DNA of 64,000 bases from Balamuthia mandrillaris (lineage: Eukaryota; Discosea; Longamoebia; Balamuthiidae): assembly GCA_031835245.1 (NCBI GenBank), contig JAVKOQ010000017.1, forward strand, positions 207,501 through 271,500, given 5' to 3'. The stretch's first letter is position 1; every line of letters starts with the position of its first letter. Position numbers and translations under genes: made by a program. Of the stretch, positions 32,563-43,622 are shown one piece after another. The notes under the pieces are model-generated. The model saw only the letters and a list, made by a program, of their open reading frames with translations. It searched no databases and was not told the DNA's origin.

Positions 32563-34230
32563 TCAGCTCTGGCTTTGGTCGTCCTCGTCTTCTCTTTGCT
32601 CCGTTGTTGCGGGTATGATTGGCTTGATGTTCTCCTCCACCCACGACCGCATGGCTTGGCTGGGCTTGCCGCTCCTCTCGACTATCTCCACAATCTCCTC
32701 CGCGTTAATAGGACATCCATTCTGCCAAGCCCACGCCAACGCCTCCAGTTGTCCGTATTGCGCTGCGGTGGTGCAGGTCTGCTCGTCCCAATCACAGCCG
32801 TTTTCTCTGGCCCACTGCAACACGCTGAGGTGTCCTCTCTCTGCCGCAAAGGTGCAGGTATCCTCCGTCCACTCGCAGCCGTTCTCTCTGGCCCATTGCA
32901 ACACCTCCAAGTGGCCGCCCAAGGCAGCCGAGGAGCATGTGTCCGCGTTCCACTCGCACCCTTTCTCCCTGAGCCACTTAAGCATGTCCAAACGTCCCTT
33001 CTCGGCTGCAGCGCTCATGGTCATGCCGTTGCAGGGGCAGCCATTCTCATAGAGCCACTTGAGGATCTCCCAGTTGCCTCGGGCAGCAGCATAGCCGCTG
33101 GTCTCGCCATCCCAAGAACATCCTTCTTGGGACTTCTTGATCCATTGCAACATCTCCAAATGTCCGTTCTTGACGGCCAGGTCGCATACCTCTGCATCGT
33201 CGCAAGGGCATCCATTCTCCACCGCCCATTTCAGCACCTCCAGCTGACCGTTGGCCGCTGCCTCCTCGCACAGCGCAGGGGGCCAAGAGGGCAAAGGGCA
33301 CCCATGTTGGAGAGCCCATTGCAACACGGTCAAGTGACCATTAGCGGCAGCTGCCTGGGTGGTATAGTGGTCCCAAGGACATCCGTTTTCATGAGCCCAT
33401 TTGAGGGTCGGCAAATGACCTCCTGCGGCGGCTGCTCGGCAGACATCTTCGTTCCAGGGGCACTGGTTGGCACGCAGCCACTGCAGCATCTCCAGCTGGC
33501 CACGCCAGGCCGCAAACATGGCGGTGGAGCAGCCAACCGGCAGGCCCTTCTCTTTGGATAACCACATGAGCGCCTCCAAGTGGCCGTTCTGCGCTGCAAT
33601 GTCGCAAGGAACGGGGTCATCCTCATAGAGAAGGCCTTCCTCCCAAACGTACTGCAGCACCTCTAACTGACCTTGAGTTGCCGCCAAGTTGCCGGCGAAA
33701 ATGTTCAGAGCGTAGCCCTCCTCCAAAGCCCATTGCAAGAGCTCCAACCGGCCAAAGAGGAGCAGTGCGTGGAATTGGTGGCGGAGGCGCGGAGGACAAC
33801 AGGCAAACCAGCGGCGACAGGTTCGAGCGGCCACCGGCACGTGAGCCTCGGGCAAAAAGTCGTAGATGCGGCACAGTATTTCTGCGGGGATGAGCTCTGC
33901 GATCCAAGAAACGGTAACGCCGTCATCACTGCCGTCACTTTTGCTGTCGCCATCAACGTCCTCAGAAGCAGCTGCAACAGAATAAGAAGGAGGAGGAGAA
34001 GAAGAAGAAGGAGAAGAAGCAGCAGCAGCAGAAGAAGAACAAGAAGAAAGAGGTAACAGCGGCGGCGCTGTTTTTTGTCGTTTGTGTACGATTGCCTCCT
34101 TCACCTCCTCGCCGTCGTTTTGTTGTTGGGTAGGGGCATGGACGACATCATCACCTCTTCCTTCCTGCTTTCCTCCTCCTTCCTCTTCTTTCGTGCCGGC
34201 GGCAAGGGCTTCTTCTCGCTGCCGTTTCAT
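32563..34230 (-). CDS. F-box-like protein with ankyrin-type repeats
   Basis: Intronless, 555 aa. The N-terminus is charged/disordered. At about residues 110-150 there is an F-box-like segment (LIPAEILCRIYDFLPEAHVP, CRRWF). From about residue 155 there are around 13 short repeats of the pattern GHLEVLQWAxENGCxWDexTCxxAA, a divergent ankyrin subtype expanded in protists and giant viruses. By family analogy the F-box would dock to SKP1/cullin-1 and the repeats would bind a substrate; both are inferred. The repeats are highly similar to each other at DNA level, consistent with recent duplication. Ends with a Gln/Asp/Ser tail at 32563. Confidence 0.85.
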   Translation of the reverse strand: MKRQREEALAAGTKEEEGGGKQEGRGDDVVHAPTQQQNDGEEVKEAIVHKRQKTAPPLLPLSSCSSSAAAASSPSSSSPPPSYSVAAASEDVDGDSKSDGSDDGVTVSWIAELIPAEILCRIYDFLPEAHVPVAARTCRRWFACCPPRLRHQFHALLLFGRLELLQWALEEGYALNIFAGNLAATQGQLEVLQYVWEEGLLYEDDPVPCDIAAQNGHLEALMWLSKEKGLPVGCSTAMFAAWRGQLEMLQWLRANQCPWNEDVCRAAAAGGHLPTLKWAHENGCPWDHYTTQAAAANGHLTVLQWALQHGCPLPSWPPALCEEAAANGQLEVLKWAVENGCPCDDAEVCDLAVKNGHLEMLQWIKKSQEGCSWDGETSGYAAARGNWEILKWLYENGCPCNGMTMSAAAEKGRLDMLKWLREKGCEWNADTCSSAALGGHLEVLQWARENGCEWTEDTCTFAAERGHLSVLQWARENGCDWDEQTCTTAAQYGQLEALAWAWQNGCPINAEEIVEIVERSGKPSQAMRSWVEENIKPIIPATTEQREDEDDQSQS

Positions 34231-34410
34231 TCCTTTCTTTTTCTTTTTCTTTTTTTTGTTGAATTCCGTTTTGGCGGGAAAATATGTCTACAAAAATTCC
34301 TCGGTTCGACTCTCATCACAAACACAATTCTTTTCCGATTTTCATTGTTTGATTTTTGATTGGACGAAATTCAATACTAACGAAAATAAAAATAAAAGAA
34401 AGAGAGGGAG

Positions 34411-37283
34411 ATGTTCTTGTCCGAGTATCTTCCCCTGCGGCGAAGGGGCAACGGAGAGGCCCCGACAGCCGCCTCCCCTCTTCCCGCTGGCAGTGCTGGT
34501 GGACAGCAACCAACAACAACACCGCCACAACAACAACAATCCTCTTTCTTCGCTTTTCTGCCCTCTTTCTTTGGCTCTTCTTCTCCTTCTGCATCTTCTT
34601 CTTCTTCTTCTCCTCCTCCTCCTCTTTCTTCTTCTTCTCTTTCCTCCTCCTCCTCTGCCTCCACCTCTTCCGCTTCTGCTCTTCCTCTCTCTATCGCGAC
34701 CCCCTCGGCTCCGCCTTTAGGAGAAGTCTCCCTCACCTCCTCGTGCTCTCCCTCTCGCACCAAGCTCACCCGCTCTCGCCCGAGCATCGACTGCCCCATT
34801 TGCTTCGACCCCATCCGTGACCCACGCATCCTAAAGAACTGCGGCCACACTTTTTGCTTCGACTGTCTTCGCCTCGTTAATTTCAGAGACAGGCCGGAAG
34901 GTTGGTTTCTTCTCTTCTATTCTCTTCTCTTCTCTCATTCTCTGCTACTCTCATTCTCTCATTCTCTCTTCTCTCTCTCATTCTCTCATTCTCTCATTCT
35001 CTCACTCTCTCATTCTCTCACTCTCTCACTCTCTCACTCTCTCATTCTCTCATTCTCTCATTCTCTCATTCTCTCATTCTCTCATTCTCTCATTCTCTCA
35101 TTCTCTCTTCCCTCTTCCCTCTTCATTCCTCTTGTTTCTCAACAAAGCAATACATGAACAACAAATAAAAAGGTTGGCAGGAGACAGTAGGAGATGGTTT
35201 GGCTATAGCCTGTCCGTTGTGCCGCGTGGTCACTCACATACGAAGTGCCGCAGACTTGACCAAGAACTGGTCCTTCTTAGAGTTAATGAACGGTACACAA
35301 CTTTCACTCTATCTTTGCTGTCGTGCTATCGTTTCTTGTTGTTGATATGAGTACTTTTGTTTTGGTTAAAGATCGAAGTTTGGTCAAATGGAGCGAAGAG
35401 GACGATGAAGAAGACGAAGACGAGCAAGTCCATAACAACAACGACAAACACCAAAGGCGGAAACAAAAGGAAAAAGAAAAAGAAAAAGTACTCATCGACG
35501 AGGAAGAGAATGAGGACAGCGAGGAAGATGAAGAGAGTGTTCTGCCCTCCAAAGACAGCAGTAATTATCACAGACTTCAAACGGAAGAAGAGATTGACAG
35601 TTTCTGCGAGTTTTTGAACAACTCTGCCTCTTCTCTGCCTCATCGACTGTTAGCAGAATACGAGAAGAGACGCGGCGGCGATGGCAAAGTAACTTTCTTG
35701 TTGGTCGGTCTTACTGGCCATGGAAAGAGCTCTTTGATTAACTTGCTGTTTGGAAAACTTGTTGCTGCTAGAGGAAGTACACAAGTATGCATGTTTCTTC
35801 TTCTTTCTCTTGTTCCTTTCTCCTTTCTTCTTTCTTCTTTCTTCATCAACTAACGAACCAAAAAAGACATCAACAACAAAGGAAGTGGCGTTATATCAAC
35901 ACCCAACAGTGGATGGATTGTTCTTCATCGACACGCCTGGTTTGTTCGACTCTCGTGGTGAGCGTGTTGACGCTGAGAATGAGAGCAAGATCATGCGTTT
36001 CCTTCAAAACTCTCACTGCAAACCGGATTGTACGTTTTTTTCTTACCTCCTTCTCCTTCTATGCTTCCTGTTCTCCCTTTGAGTTTCATTTGATTAAAAC
36101 GAAAACACAACACACATGAAAGGCATCATATTGGTCTGCAAATTTTCAGATACACAAAGCGGAGCTATGCAGCGAGCGGTACAATTCGTGCAACAAGTGC
36201 GAAGGATGTATGGCTCCCAAGTCATTGTAGTTGCCACTTATGCCAACACAAAGACTCTTGGCCACTTGGCAAGCTGTGAGGAACAGTATCAGCGTCTTCG
36301 TGCTCAAGGTTCTTTCTACTATCTTTTCACTCTTCCTCAGTTTCTCTCTCCTTCTGACTTTACAATCGTTCGTAGGAAGGAAAAAAGAAGCAATCCTTTG
36401 TCGATGGAATGCATGGAAAGACGCCAAGATAAGTTGGCTCCAAAACGAACTCTCCAAAGATGGAGCGCAAGACAAAGAAGAGCAGGAAGAAGGAGCAGAT
36501 GAACACGACCAAGACCTTAACGCCGCTGAATTGGAGAGCAAAGAGCGTTGTTGGATGAGTCCTGAAGAAATGAAACGCGAGCTCGAATCGGCTCTGCAAA
36601 AACAAACACAAGAACAGCACCAAAACAAGAGCAACAAGGAGAAGAAACATCCTGTTCGCGTGGTGATGATCGACAACGATGAGTTATGCAAAACGAACGC
36701 CTCAGGAGAGAGAGTCTTGTTGAATGGAGAGCCTTGGATACCTCCTTTAGTGGAAGTCATTTTGGAGGTGAAAGCGTCGGCCACGTCTCGCGTTGCGGAG
36801 GGCATGCTCCAAAACATGTCGGCTGATGAGGAGGTCAAGAAAGCTGCTGGCTTTGGCGTCGCTAATCAGCTCAAAAGTATGTCTCCCTTGTCATTTCCTC
36901 TCTTCCTTCTTTCCTTCTCCATTTCATTCTTTTGTTCGCTCTTTCTGTTTCTCACGTTGCTTGTTTTCGTTGTTGCAGCATTGATGAAAGTGGCGTCCAT
37001 CTCCGGAACAACAGGTGGAGCTATTGTCATCTACGGCACTATGGCGGCCACCGAGGGAAGTGTGGCTGCCAGCACGTTGGTCAGCGCAGGCGTTGCTGGA
37101 GCCACACTTGCCTCCATCCCCGTCATCGTGTTGGGCACTGCTGGCGTTCTTGTCACCGCAGGCCTTTATAACCTTTACACAGCCGTCAAGTCCTCTTCCT
37201 CTCGTTCTTCTTCTTCCTCCTCCTCCTCTCGTTCTTCTTCTTCTTGTTCTTCTTCTTCTTGTTCTTCTTCTTCTTCTTGTTCT

Positions 37284-37316
<33 letters not shown>

Positions 37317-37328
37317 AACAGACTTTGA
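34411..37328 (+). CDS. RING finger-GTPase-membrane fusion protein
   Basis: Seven exons: 34411-34900, 35173-35292, 35372-35784, 35867-36029, 36123-36308, 36376-36876 and 36979-37328. They total 2223 nt (740 aa) with every phase matching. Order: Pro/Ser-rich N-terminus; C3HC4 RING split by intron 1 ([24 protein letters not shown], then ACPLC); acidic/Lys linker; GTPase core with P-loop [16 protein letters not shown] and DTPGLFDS (G3), and a variant G4 region (VVATYANTK). A helical region follows, then a Gly/Ala-rich hydrophobic segment ([29 protein letters not shown]) likely to insert in a membrane, and a Ser tail. The GTPase looks AIG1/GIMAP- or septin-superfamily-like. A membrane-anchored E3 ligase regulated by GTP is inferred. 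Confidence 0.8.
34915..35115 (+). repeat. (CATTCTCT)n octamer array in intron 1 of RING-GTPase gene
   Basis: Tandem TCTCATTC units with CACTCTCT variants, about 180 bp, filling the intron that splits the RING finger. Sense-strand pyrimidine-rich. Confidence 0.9.
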
Positions 37329-37369
37329 TGTATCTTTGTTTTTGTAAATGCATTGTTATTGTTGAAGAG

Positions 37370-37709
37370 TTAACTTTTTTGGACGTTGGTGTTGTCCAGA
37401 AGGAACCGCTGCATGTCGATCAACTCTTGGTCGCAGCAGGAGTGGCCGAGCCCTTCGTAGGTGCGGAACGTGCCGTTGACGCCCGCTTTCTTCAATTGGG
37501 CAAAGCTCTGTTGGCCCCACTCATACAGTACCACTTCATCTGCTCATTGTCGCATGTGAGAAGAGCGAGAGAGAGAGAGAGAGAGACGAAAAGAAAAGGG
37601 TACCTTCGAGGCCATGGCACATCAACAAAGGTATCTCTTTGCTTCGTCCAACAACCATCTAGGCAGCAATGTTAAACGGAAGGAAAAGAGGGAGGGATAA
37701 AGCAGAGAT

Positions 37710-37748
<39 letters not shown>

Positions 37749-39039
37749 TACTTGAGCGCATTGCGAAGCAAAAGGAAGGTATCCGCTAAGAGCGATGACG
37801 CCACCCAGCCGATACTTGCCGCAATAGTAGGCTGTGTGCAAAGCGCTGGCCGCTCCTTGGGAGAAGCCTCCCAGAAAGATGTTTTGTTCTGTCAGCGGTT
37901 GCTGCTGTTGCTGTGTTGGGTTACCGCCGCCATTCCCCTGCTCCAGTTCTTTCTCCACCAGACCCAACACTGTGGAGCGTTTAGTGCGTGAGAGAAGGAA
38001 GCAGAGCAGCAGAGATGAGAAAGGAGGAGGAGGAGGAGGAGAAGGAGAAGGAGAAGGAGAAGGAGAAGGAGAAGGAGAAGGAGAAGGAGAAGGAGAAGGA
38101 GAAGGAGAAGGAGAAGGAGAAGGAGAAGGAGAAGGAGAAGGAGAAGGAGAAGGAGAAGGAGAAGGAGAAGGAGAAGGAGAAGAGAAGGAGAAGGAGAAGG
38201 AGAAGGAGAAGGAGAAGGAGAAGGAGAAGGAGAAGGAGAAGGAGGAAGGAGAAGGAGAAGGAGAAGGAGAAGGAGAAGGGAGAAGGAGAAGGAGAAGGAG
38301 AAGAGAAGGAGAAGGAGAAGGAGAAGGAGAAGAGGAGAAGGAGAAGGAGAAGGAGAAGGAGAAGGAGAAGGAGAAGGAGAAGGAGAAGGAGAAGGAGAAG
38401 GAGAAGGAGAAAAGGAAGGGAAGGAGATGGAAAGGGAGAAGGAAGGAAGTAGGGAGAAGGGAGAAGGAGAAAAGGAAAAGGGGAAGGAGAAGGAAAGGAA
38501 GAAGGAAGAAGGGAGAAGGGAGACGGACAAGGAGCAAAAGATAAGTAAACGATACGAACCAAACTCTTTTGTCTGAGAAAGGCCTTCGTAGTCCTCCAGA
38601 TCTTGTCGATCGCCGGAGAGGTCCTTGATGTCGTACCAACCCGGCATACGCATCCCGCCATTGAGGGTGATCGGCCTTACGGGTCTATTTTTTTTTTTTT
38701 GGAGTGTGTTTTGTCGATCAGCTCCTATGGATTGGAGTGCACCGATGAGATGGGAGGAGAAAAATTTTACGCTGTGGGCAACACGATCCGAAAGTGTTGA
38801 AGTTGACGGGAGAGGTAGTACAAAGGGTCGAACCAGCCTTGCCCGGTGTCCCCCAACCCATGCAGAAAGATCAGGGTGGCTCGGTGGTCCGCTGCCGACG
38901 GGATCGTCAAGATCGTCGACGACGACGACGCTGAGGAAGAATGCCTCCTCCTTCCAGCGGAAGAGCGGAGACAGAACGACCCTCTGCTCGTCCTCACGTG
39001 CTGGGTGGACGAGGCAGCCGCTCTCCGAAAACCATTCAT
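37370..39039 (-). CDS. Acyl-protein thioesterase / lysophospholipase (LYPLA family)
   Basis: Five exons, 39039-38771, 38684-38560, 37969-37752, 37634-37604 and 37542-37370, sum to 816 nt (271 aa). An alpha/beta hydrolase that removes palmitoyl groups from proteins or acyl chains from lysophospholipids. Motifs: ATLIFLHGLGDTG, RIVLPTAPVRPITLNGGMRM, GWYDI, nucleophile GFSQGAASALHTA, IALSGYLP, HGLEADEVVLYEWG (Asp) and GLGHSCCDQE (His). The triad is intact. It has about 45 extra N-terminal residues rich in Arg/Ser, possibly a targeting peptide. A poly-Gln insert precedes the nucleophile elbow. Intron 2 (37970-38559) contains a 400-bp hexanucleotide repeat. Confidence 0.93.
38030..38415 (-). repeat. 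(GAGAAG)n / (GGAGAA)n hexanucleotide array
   Basis: Nearly pure hexamer repeat of about 385 bp with a few slips, in intron 2 of the thioesterase gene. It is CTTCTC on the sense strand. It makes open frames of hundreds of codons on both strands (Glu/Lys/Gly or Ser/Pro/Leu) that are not genes. Such purine/pyrimidine mirror tracts can form triplexes. Confidence 0.95.
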
Positions 39040-39219
39040 CCTTCGCTGTCTTTCTGTTTTTTCTTTTTCTTTTCTCCCTTCTTTCCTTTGCCTTTTGCGC
39101 TATAGTACTCTTATAGCGCGCGCTCTCTCTCTTCTTCTTCTTCTTCTTCTGTGGGAGACAAGCCACGTCGACACCACTTCAGCCACTCTCACTCCCCATG
39201 TGCTTGCACGGAGGAGCTG

Positions 39220-39387
39220 CTACTTCTCTTGGTGTGCCGCCTCCGCCTCCTCCTCCGGCACACCAAAGAGGAAAGGGTGTTGCTGAGCAAGGCGGCCGAC
39301 CTGTTCGAAGAACTCTGCATCATGTCGCCAATGGTTGCACCCTATTTATATCATGTTGGTAACGCAACAGAGAGCAGAGAGCAGAGA

Positions 39388-39426
<39 letters not shown>

Positions 39427-39816
39427 ACAGGAGAAAGCGTTACCTTCAAGCAAGTGAGTGAACTCATGAAGCATCAGCCACAATAAATGCTCCTCCTTCT
39501 TGCCGTTGCAGTAACGTTCGACGAAAGCCTGTTCCTGCTCGTAGGCTGACTGGGAACCGTCCGTCAATCCAACTTCCAGCGCTTCCGTGAAGAATGTGAT
39601 GTAGCCCGTCATCACCGATGTTTCTGCAAACACAAACTCTCTTTCGCCTACATTCATTGTCAGCTCTGTTCAGTTCTTTCTTCTCACTCTGTCTCTGTCT
39701 CTGTCTCTGTCTCTGTCTCTGTCTCTGTCTCTGTCTCTGTCTCTGTCTCTGTCTCTGTCTCTGTCTCTGTCTCTGTCTCTGTCTCTGTCTCTGTCTCTGT
39801 CTCTGTCTCCGTCTTC

Positions 39817-39875
<59 letters not shown>

Positions 39876-40313
39876 TTTGAAGAGATACTTGGTTACCTGT
39901 GGGCCGTTTGCTGAATGCCAAACGCACGTTCTTGCTGCCTACCAGCAACCTCTTCGAGTCGCCGTGCCTCCATAACAAAAAGTCCAACAGGTCCTGCAGG
40001 ATGGGTTTGTACAGCTCTCCTCTCAGCCTGTTAAGGGACGTGGTCAGAACACTCTATGTGCCAAGGCAGGAGGAGGAGGAGGAGGAAGGAGAACGAGTGC
40101 CTCTCGTGTTGGCGGCTCTGTTCTTTGAAGCGCTCGAGCCTTCGCAGAAATGCGGTCATATCTTCCCTCTTGGCTGCAAACCTGAGGCTTCGTGGCTTCC
40201 GTGTTACGTTCGTGGGAGCGGAAGCGCCGCCACAGTACCTTGCGAGATGCCCACACTCGCCACACGAGTTACACCGTTTGTCCTTCCTGTCGATAAGCTT
40301 TTCGTTGAGCGGA

Positions 40314-40374
<61 letters not shown>

Positions 40375-40452
40375 ACAATTAACCTTGTCGCTTTCCTCTG
40401 CTTCATCCTTCGCGTGCTCCTCTCTTGTGCGCCCTTCTCTTCCATCCTCCAC
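39220..40452 (-). CDS. Zinc-knuckle protein with HEFTH metallopeptidase motif
   Basis: At least five exons; the 5' end is unresolved (an in-frame stop lies upstream of about 40452 and no ATG is seen). Order: a charged exon ending EEHAKDEAEESDK; after a (GA)n intron, LIDRKDKRCNSCGECGHLARY plus C, a CCHC zinc knuckle; then ELYKPILQDLLDFLLWRHGD; then, after a hexanucleotide intron, ETSVMTGYITFFTEALEVG ending in HLLWLMLHEFTHLLEG, an HExxH zinc site. The last exon reads CNHWRHDAEFFEQVGRL, supplying a likely third His ligand, and stops at 39220. The HEFTH...HD..F pattern resembles WLM/SprT-type peptidases. A nucleic-acid-associated protease is an inference. Confidence 0.7.
39686..39862 (-). repeat. 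(CTGTCT)n array in metallopeptidase intron
   Basis: Pure CTGTCT hexamers for about 120 bp, then CT-rich sequence. It sits in an intron of a minus-strand gene, so it is purine-rich (AGACAG) on the sense strand, opposite to almost every other intronic repeat here. Confidence 0.9.
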
Positions 40453-40583
40453 TTCTCTTCTCCTCTCCTTGTTTTTATGGTTTTTTAAAACTTCTCAACA
40501 AGAACACTTTCAGGTAATGTAATGCTTCATTCTTACTTTTTTCTCAAAAAAACAAAAAGAAAAAAAAAACGAACAAACTTCTC

Positions 40584-43573
40584 TCAATAAAAAAAGTAGG
40601 AAGCCACCGCAGAACACGCTCTCCATGCCAATGCCGCAGCCGGCACCACCGAAGCCGCCATCAGCACCTTGTATCCTGTTCTTCCCCACATCTTCACCCT
40701 GGCGGAGACCTGCGGGTTCATCAATCTCCCTTTCGCCAAGACCATCAGCAAAGCTCCCCACAAAGCCACGCTCACCAATTTCAGAACGTCTTCCTCTCCT
40801 CTTCCTCCGTTTCCTCCTCCGTCGAGAATGAAGAGGTCCAACAACAGGACCAACGTCCAACGAATCGAGTCGTTCTGTTGCAGGAAACGCAGGACGCTCC
40901 ACAGCATTTGCATCGAGTGATTGTTGGCGTTGTGGTTGTTGTTGGTCCAGAAGAAGAGAGAAGAGAGGAAAGTAGGTGTGGAGGATGTAAGAAGGAGCTT
41001 GAGGAGCATTTGAAGGTGCTGGTGGATCATCCAACAACGAAGTACGGTCTGAGTGGCAAAGTAGGTTATGGCAAAGGTGAGAAGGCTGAACACGGCGGAG
41101 ATGTACCAGCGGCGACGCCGATACAAGGGGAGAAACAGCCACAGAACGCAGCCAACACCGACCACGAAGCTCACCACGGTTTCAGACCACATCCAAGAAT
41201 CTCCATCCAAAGAACCAGAAGGAGTGGAAAAAGCGAAAGAGAAGAGTTGGTCAACGATCCAAGTGAGAGTGTGCCAGAGCATCGTGGTGGCACGGTTCAA
41301 TAGGAAGGAATAGGCTCCCAACACAAGAAATCCAAAGCCGAAAGGCAGAATGATGTTACTAAAGTCCAACTTTGGTCTTGCGGTGAAAGAGATGGCCACC
41401 AGGAAGGCCAGCAGAGCGAGCTGTGGATAGACACGAAAGAGAAGGAGGAGCTGATGAAGAAGAGAAGGTGGTTGAACGCAGCTGTTACCGCTGAAGAACC
41501 ACCGCAGACAGCATACGAAGAGGATGGAGAGGGAAAAGGCAAGTAGTTGGCGGGTCCACAGGGGAATGTAGGGAATGGTCTCGAACTTGGTGCTTGCTAA
41601 GATGGCGTCCACGGCTTTCTTCTTCTCTTCTTCTTCCAAAGACAAAAGGTCGTGATAAGGACTTGTTTTGTTTGTTGCCTTCTTCTTTTTCTTCTCCTTG
41701 TTTGCGTCTTCATCATCCTCTTTCTCGTTACCATTGGTGTCATTGTGTTGAATCGGTTCTTGTTGTGAAGTGATCGGGAACGATACCTCGGAAAGAAGAC
41801 GGCGCATGATGCCAGGGGGAAGAGACAAGAGGGCCTCTCTTCGGACTTCAGGATCGCTGTCATGCCGCACGCACAGCACAACCGCTCTGTGCACCGCTGC
41901 TGTGGCGTACTTGTAGGGAACACGAGCATACAATCTCAATAACTAGTATAACGACATTCAGTATTAGATATCTAAGTCCACCTCTCTCTGCTCTCGCTCT
42001 GTCTTCTCCTCTCATTTCTTAGCTCTCGTCTCGACAGTTACAAACTTACCTCAATGCGTAGTTGAGGGTCAAGAAGAAGATTGACTTCTTCCACGACGCT
42101 GTAGAGTGATCCTGCGGCCTTTTGTTGAATTGACTTTGTGCCATAACTCTTTAGCCATCTGCTTGCCGTGCGGTACCATGGTTCTTCATAATCCTCTGCC
42201 TCTTCCTCCACGTTTTGCGGTTCCTCGTTTTCTTCTTCTGATTCTTCTTCTTCCTCACTGTCATTTTCGTGCATGTCTGGCAGGATTCCATGATTACCAG
42301 TCTGATCATCGTCATCTTGGTCGCTGTCACTATCATCGCTATCACCATCTCCATCGCCTCCACTGCCACTGCCTTCAACTGCAGAAGTAGAATTATATCT
42401 GCGCTCGGTCTCATTCAAGTCTGGTATTACTCCGTTATTACCGTCCTGTTCAACGGTATTATATTCATCATGGCCATCATTCTCATCTCCATGATTGTTT
42501 TCAGCTACTATGTTAGGATTAACAGAAGGCCGTGAAGCAGAAGGTGGAGGAGGTGGAGGAACAGGATCGGCTGTTATTTGGTCCAACAGGTATCCCAACA
42601 TATACAGAGGAACCGCCGTCATGTCCGCCGAAGATGAATCTCTGTGTCGCGTTCTTGAGCCAGAAGAAGAGGAAGCAGAAGATGACGAAGCAGAGGACGA
42701 AGCAGAAGACGAAGCAGAACCGGTATCATGCACTTGTTCTGTTTCTTCATGCTGTTGTGATGCAGATGATGAATAGTCTGCATTCTCCGCAGGAGAAAAT
42801 GTTTGTGGCCGATGTTGATGTTGAGATGGTTGCTGTTGTTGATGTGGTGGGCGTTGGTGTTGATGGTGATGTTGAGGGTGTGGTGGAGGATGAACAGCAG
42901 ATCTTCTCATCATTTGCTCAATGGCAGCTCTATTTTCTAGCTCTCTCTGCTCGTAGCATTCCGGAGCAGCAAAGATAGGCTCGCTCAACTCTGCCAAACA
43001 TCGTATCAAGTCCGTTTGTAGATTTCTCCACAAGTTATTATCACCATCTTCATCCTTACCTTCTATCTCTTTTTCTTTCCCTTTTTGATTGTTACGTTTA
43101 GACGATGAAGAAGCAGAATGCGAAAGGGCAGTGAGCGATGAAAGAGAAGAAGTCGAAGTTGTCTCAGTGGTTGTAGCCAGTTGCAAACTGACCAACTCCA
43201 CCAAACTTTCCAACACAGCGAGTTGCACCCGCAGCCCGTACTTTGCCGTTTGGCTCACCAGGAGAGATAGCCATTTTCGGTGCTGAGGCCTTGTTGTTCC
43301 TGTTGAAGCGGAAGCGGAAGCAGAAGCAGACGAGGAAATAGCGCGACAGCAGCGATGGAGGTGTTGCAAAAGTCGAGTTGGCGGATACACAAAACTAAGA
43401 GCAGGAAGAGAAAAGCAGAAAGGTAATGAGTTAGCAAAAAATAGAGAGGAGAGAGCGGAGATAGACAAAGCGATAGAGGGGAAAGAGGGACAAAGAAAGG
43501 GGAGAGAGGGGAGAGAGAGAGAGAGAGAGAGACAGCGAGATAGAGAGGGGAAAGAGGGACAGATAAAGGGGGA

Positions 43574-43622
<49 letters not shown>

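Noticed and set aside
35323-35371. Separate GTPase gene starting at ATG-like codon 35347 (MSTFVLV)
   Set aside because: An acceptor at 35371 joins the RING exon in correct phase and the total of all seven exons is a whole number of codons; a separate gene remains possible but less likely.
37834-39166. Very long + and - frames (up to 424 codons) across 37.8-39.2 kb
   Set aside because: Produced by the GAGAAG hexamer repeat; the real gene is the spliced thioesterase whose motifs lie in other frames.
39618-39914. Cys/Leu repeat protein on + strand
   Set aside because: Translation of (CTGTCT)n within an intron; no complex sequence.
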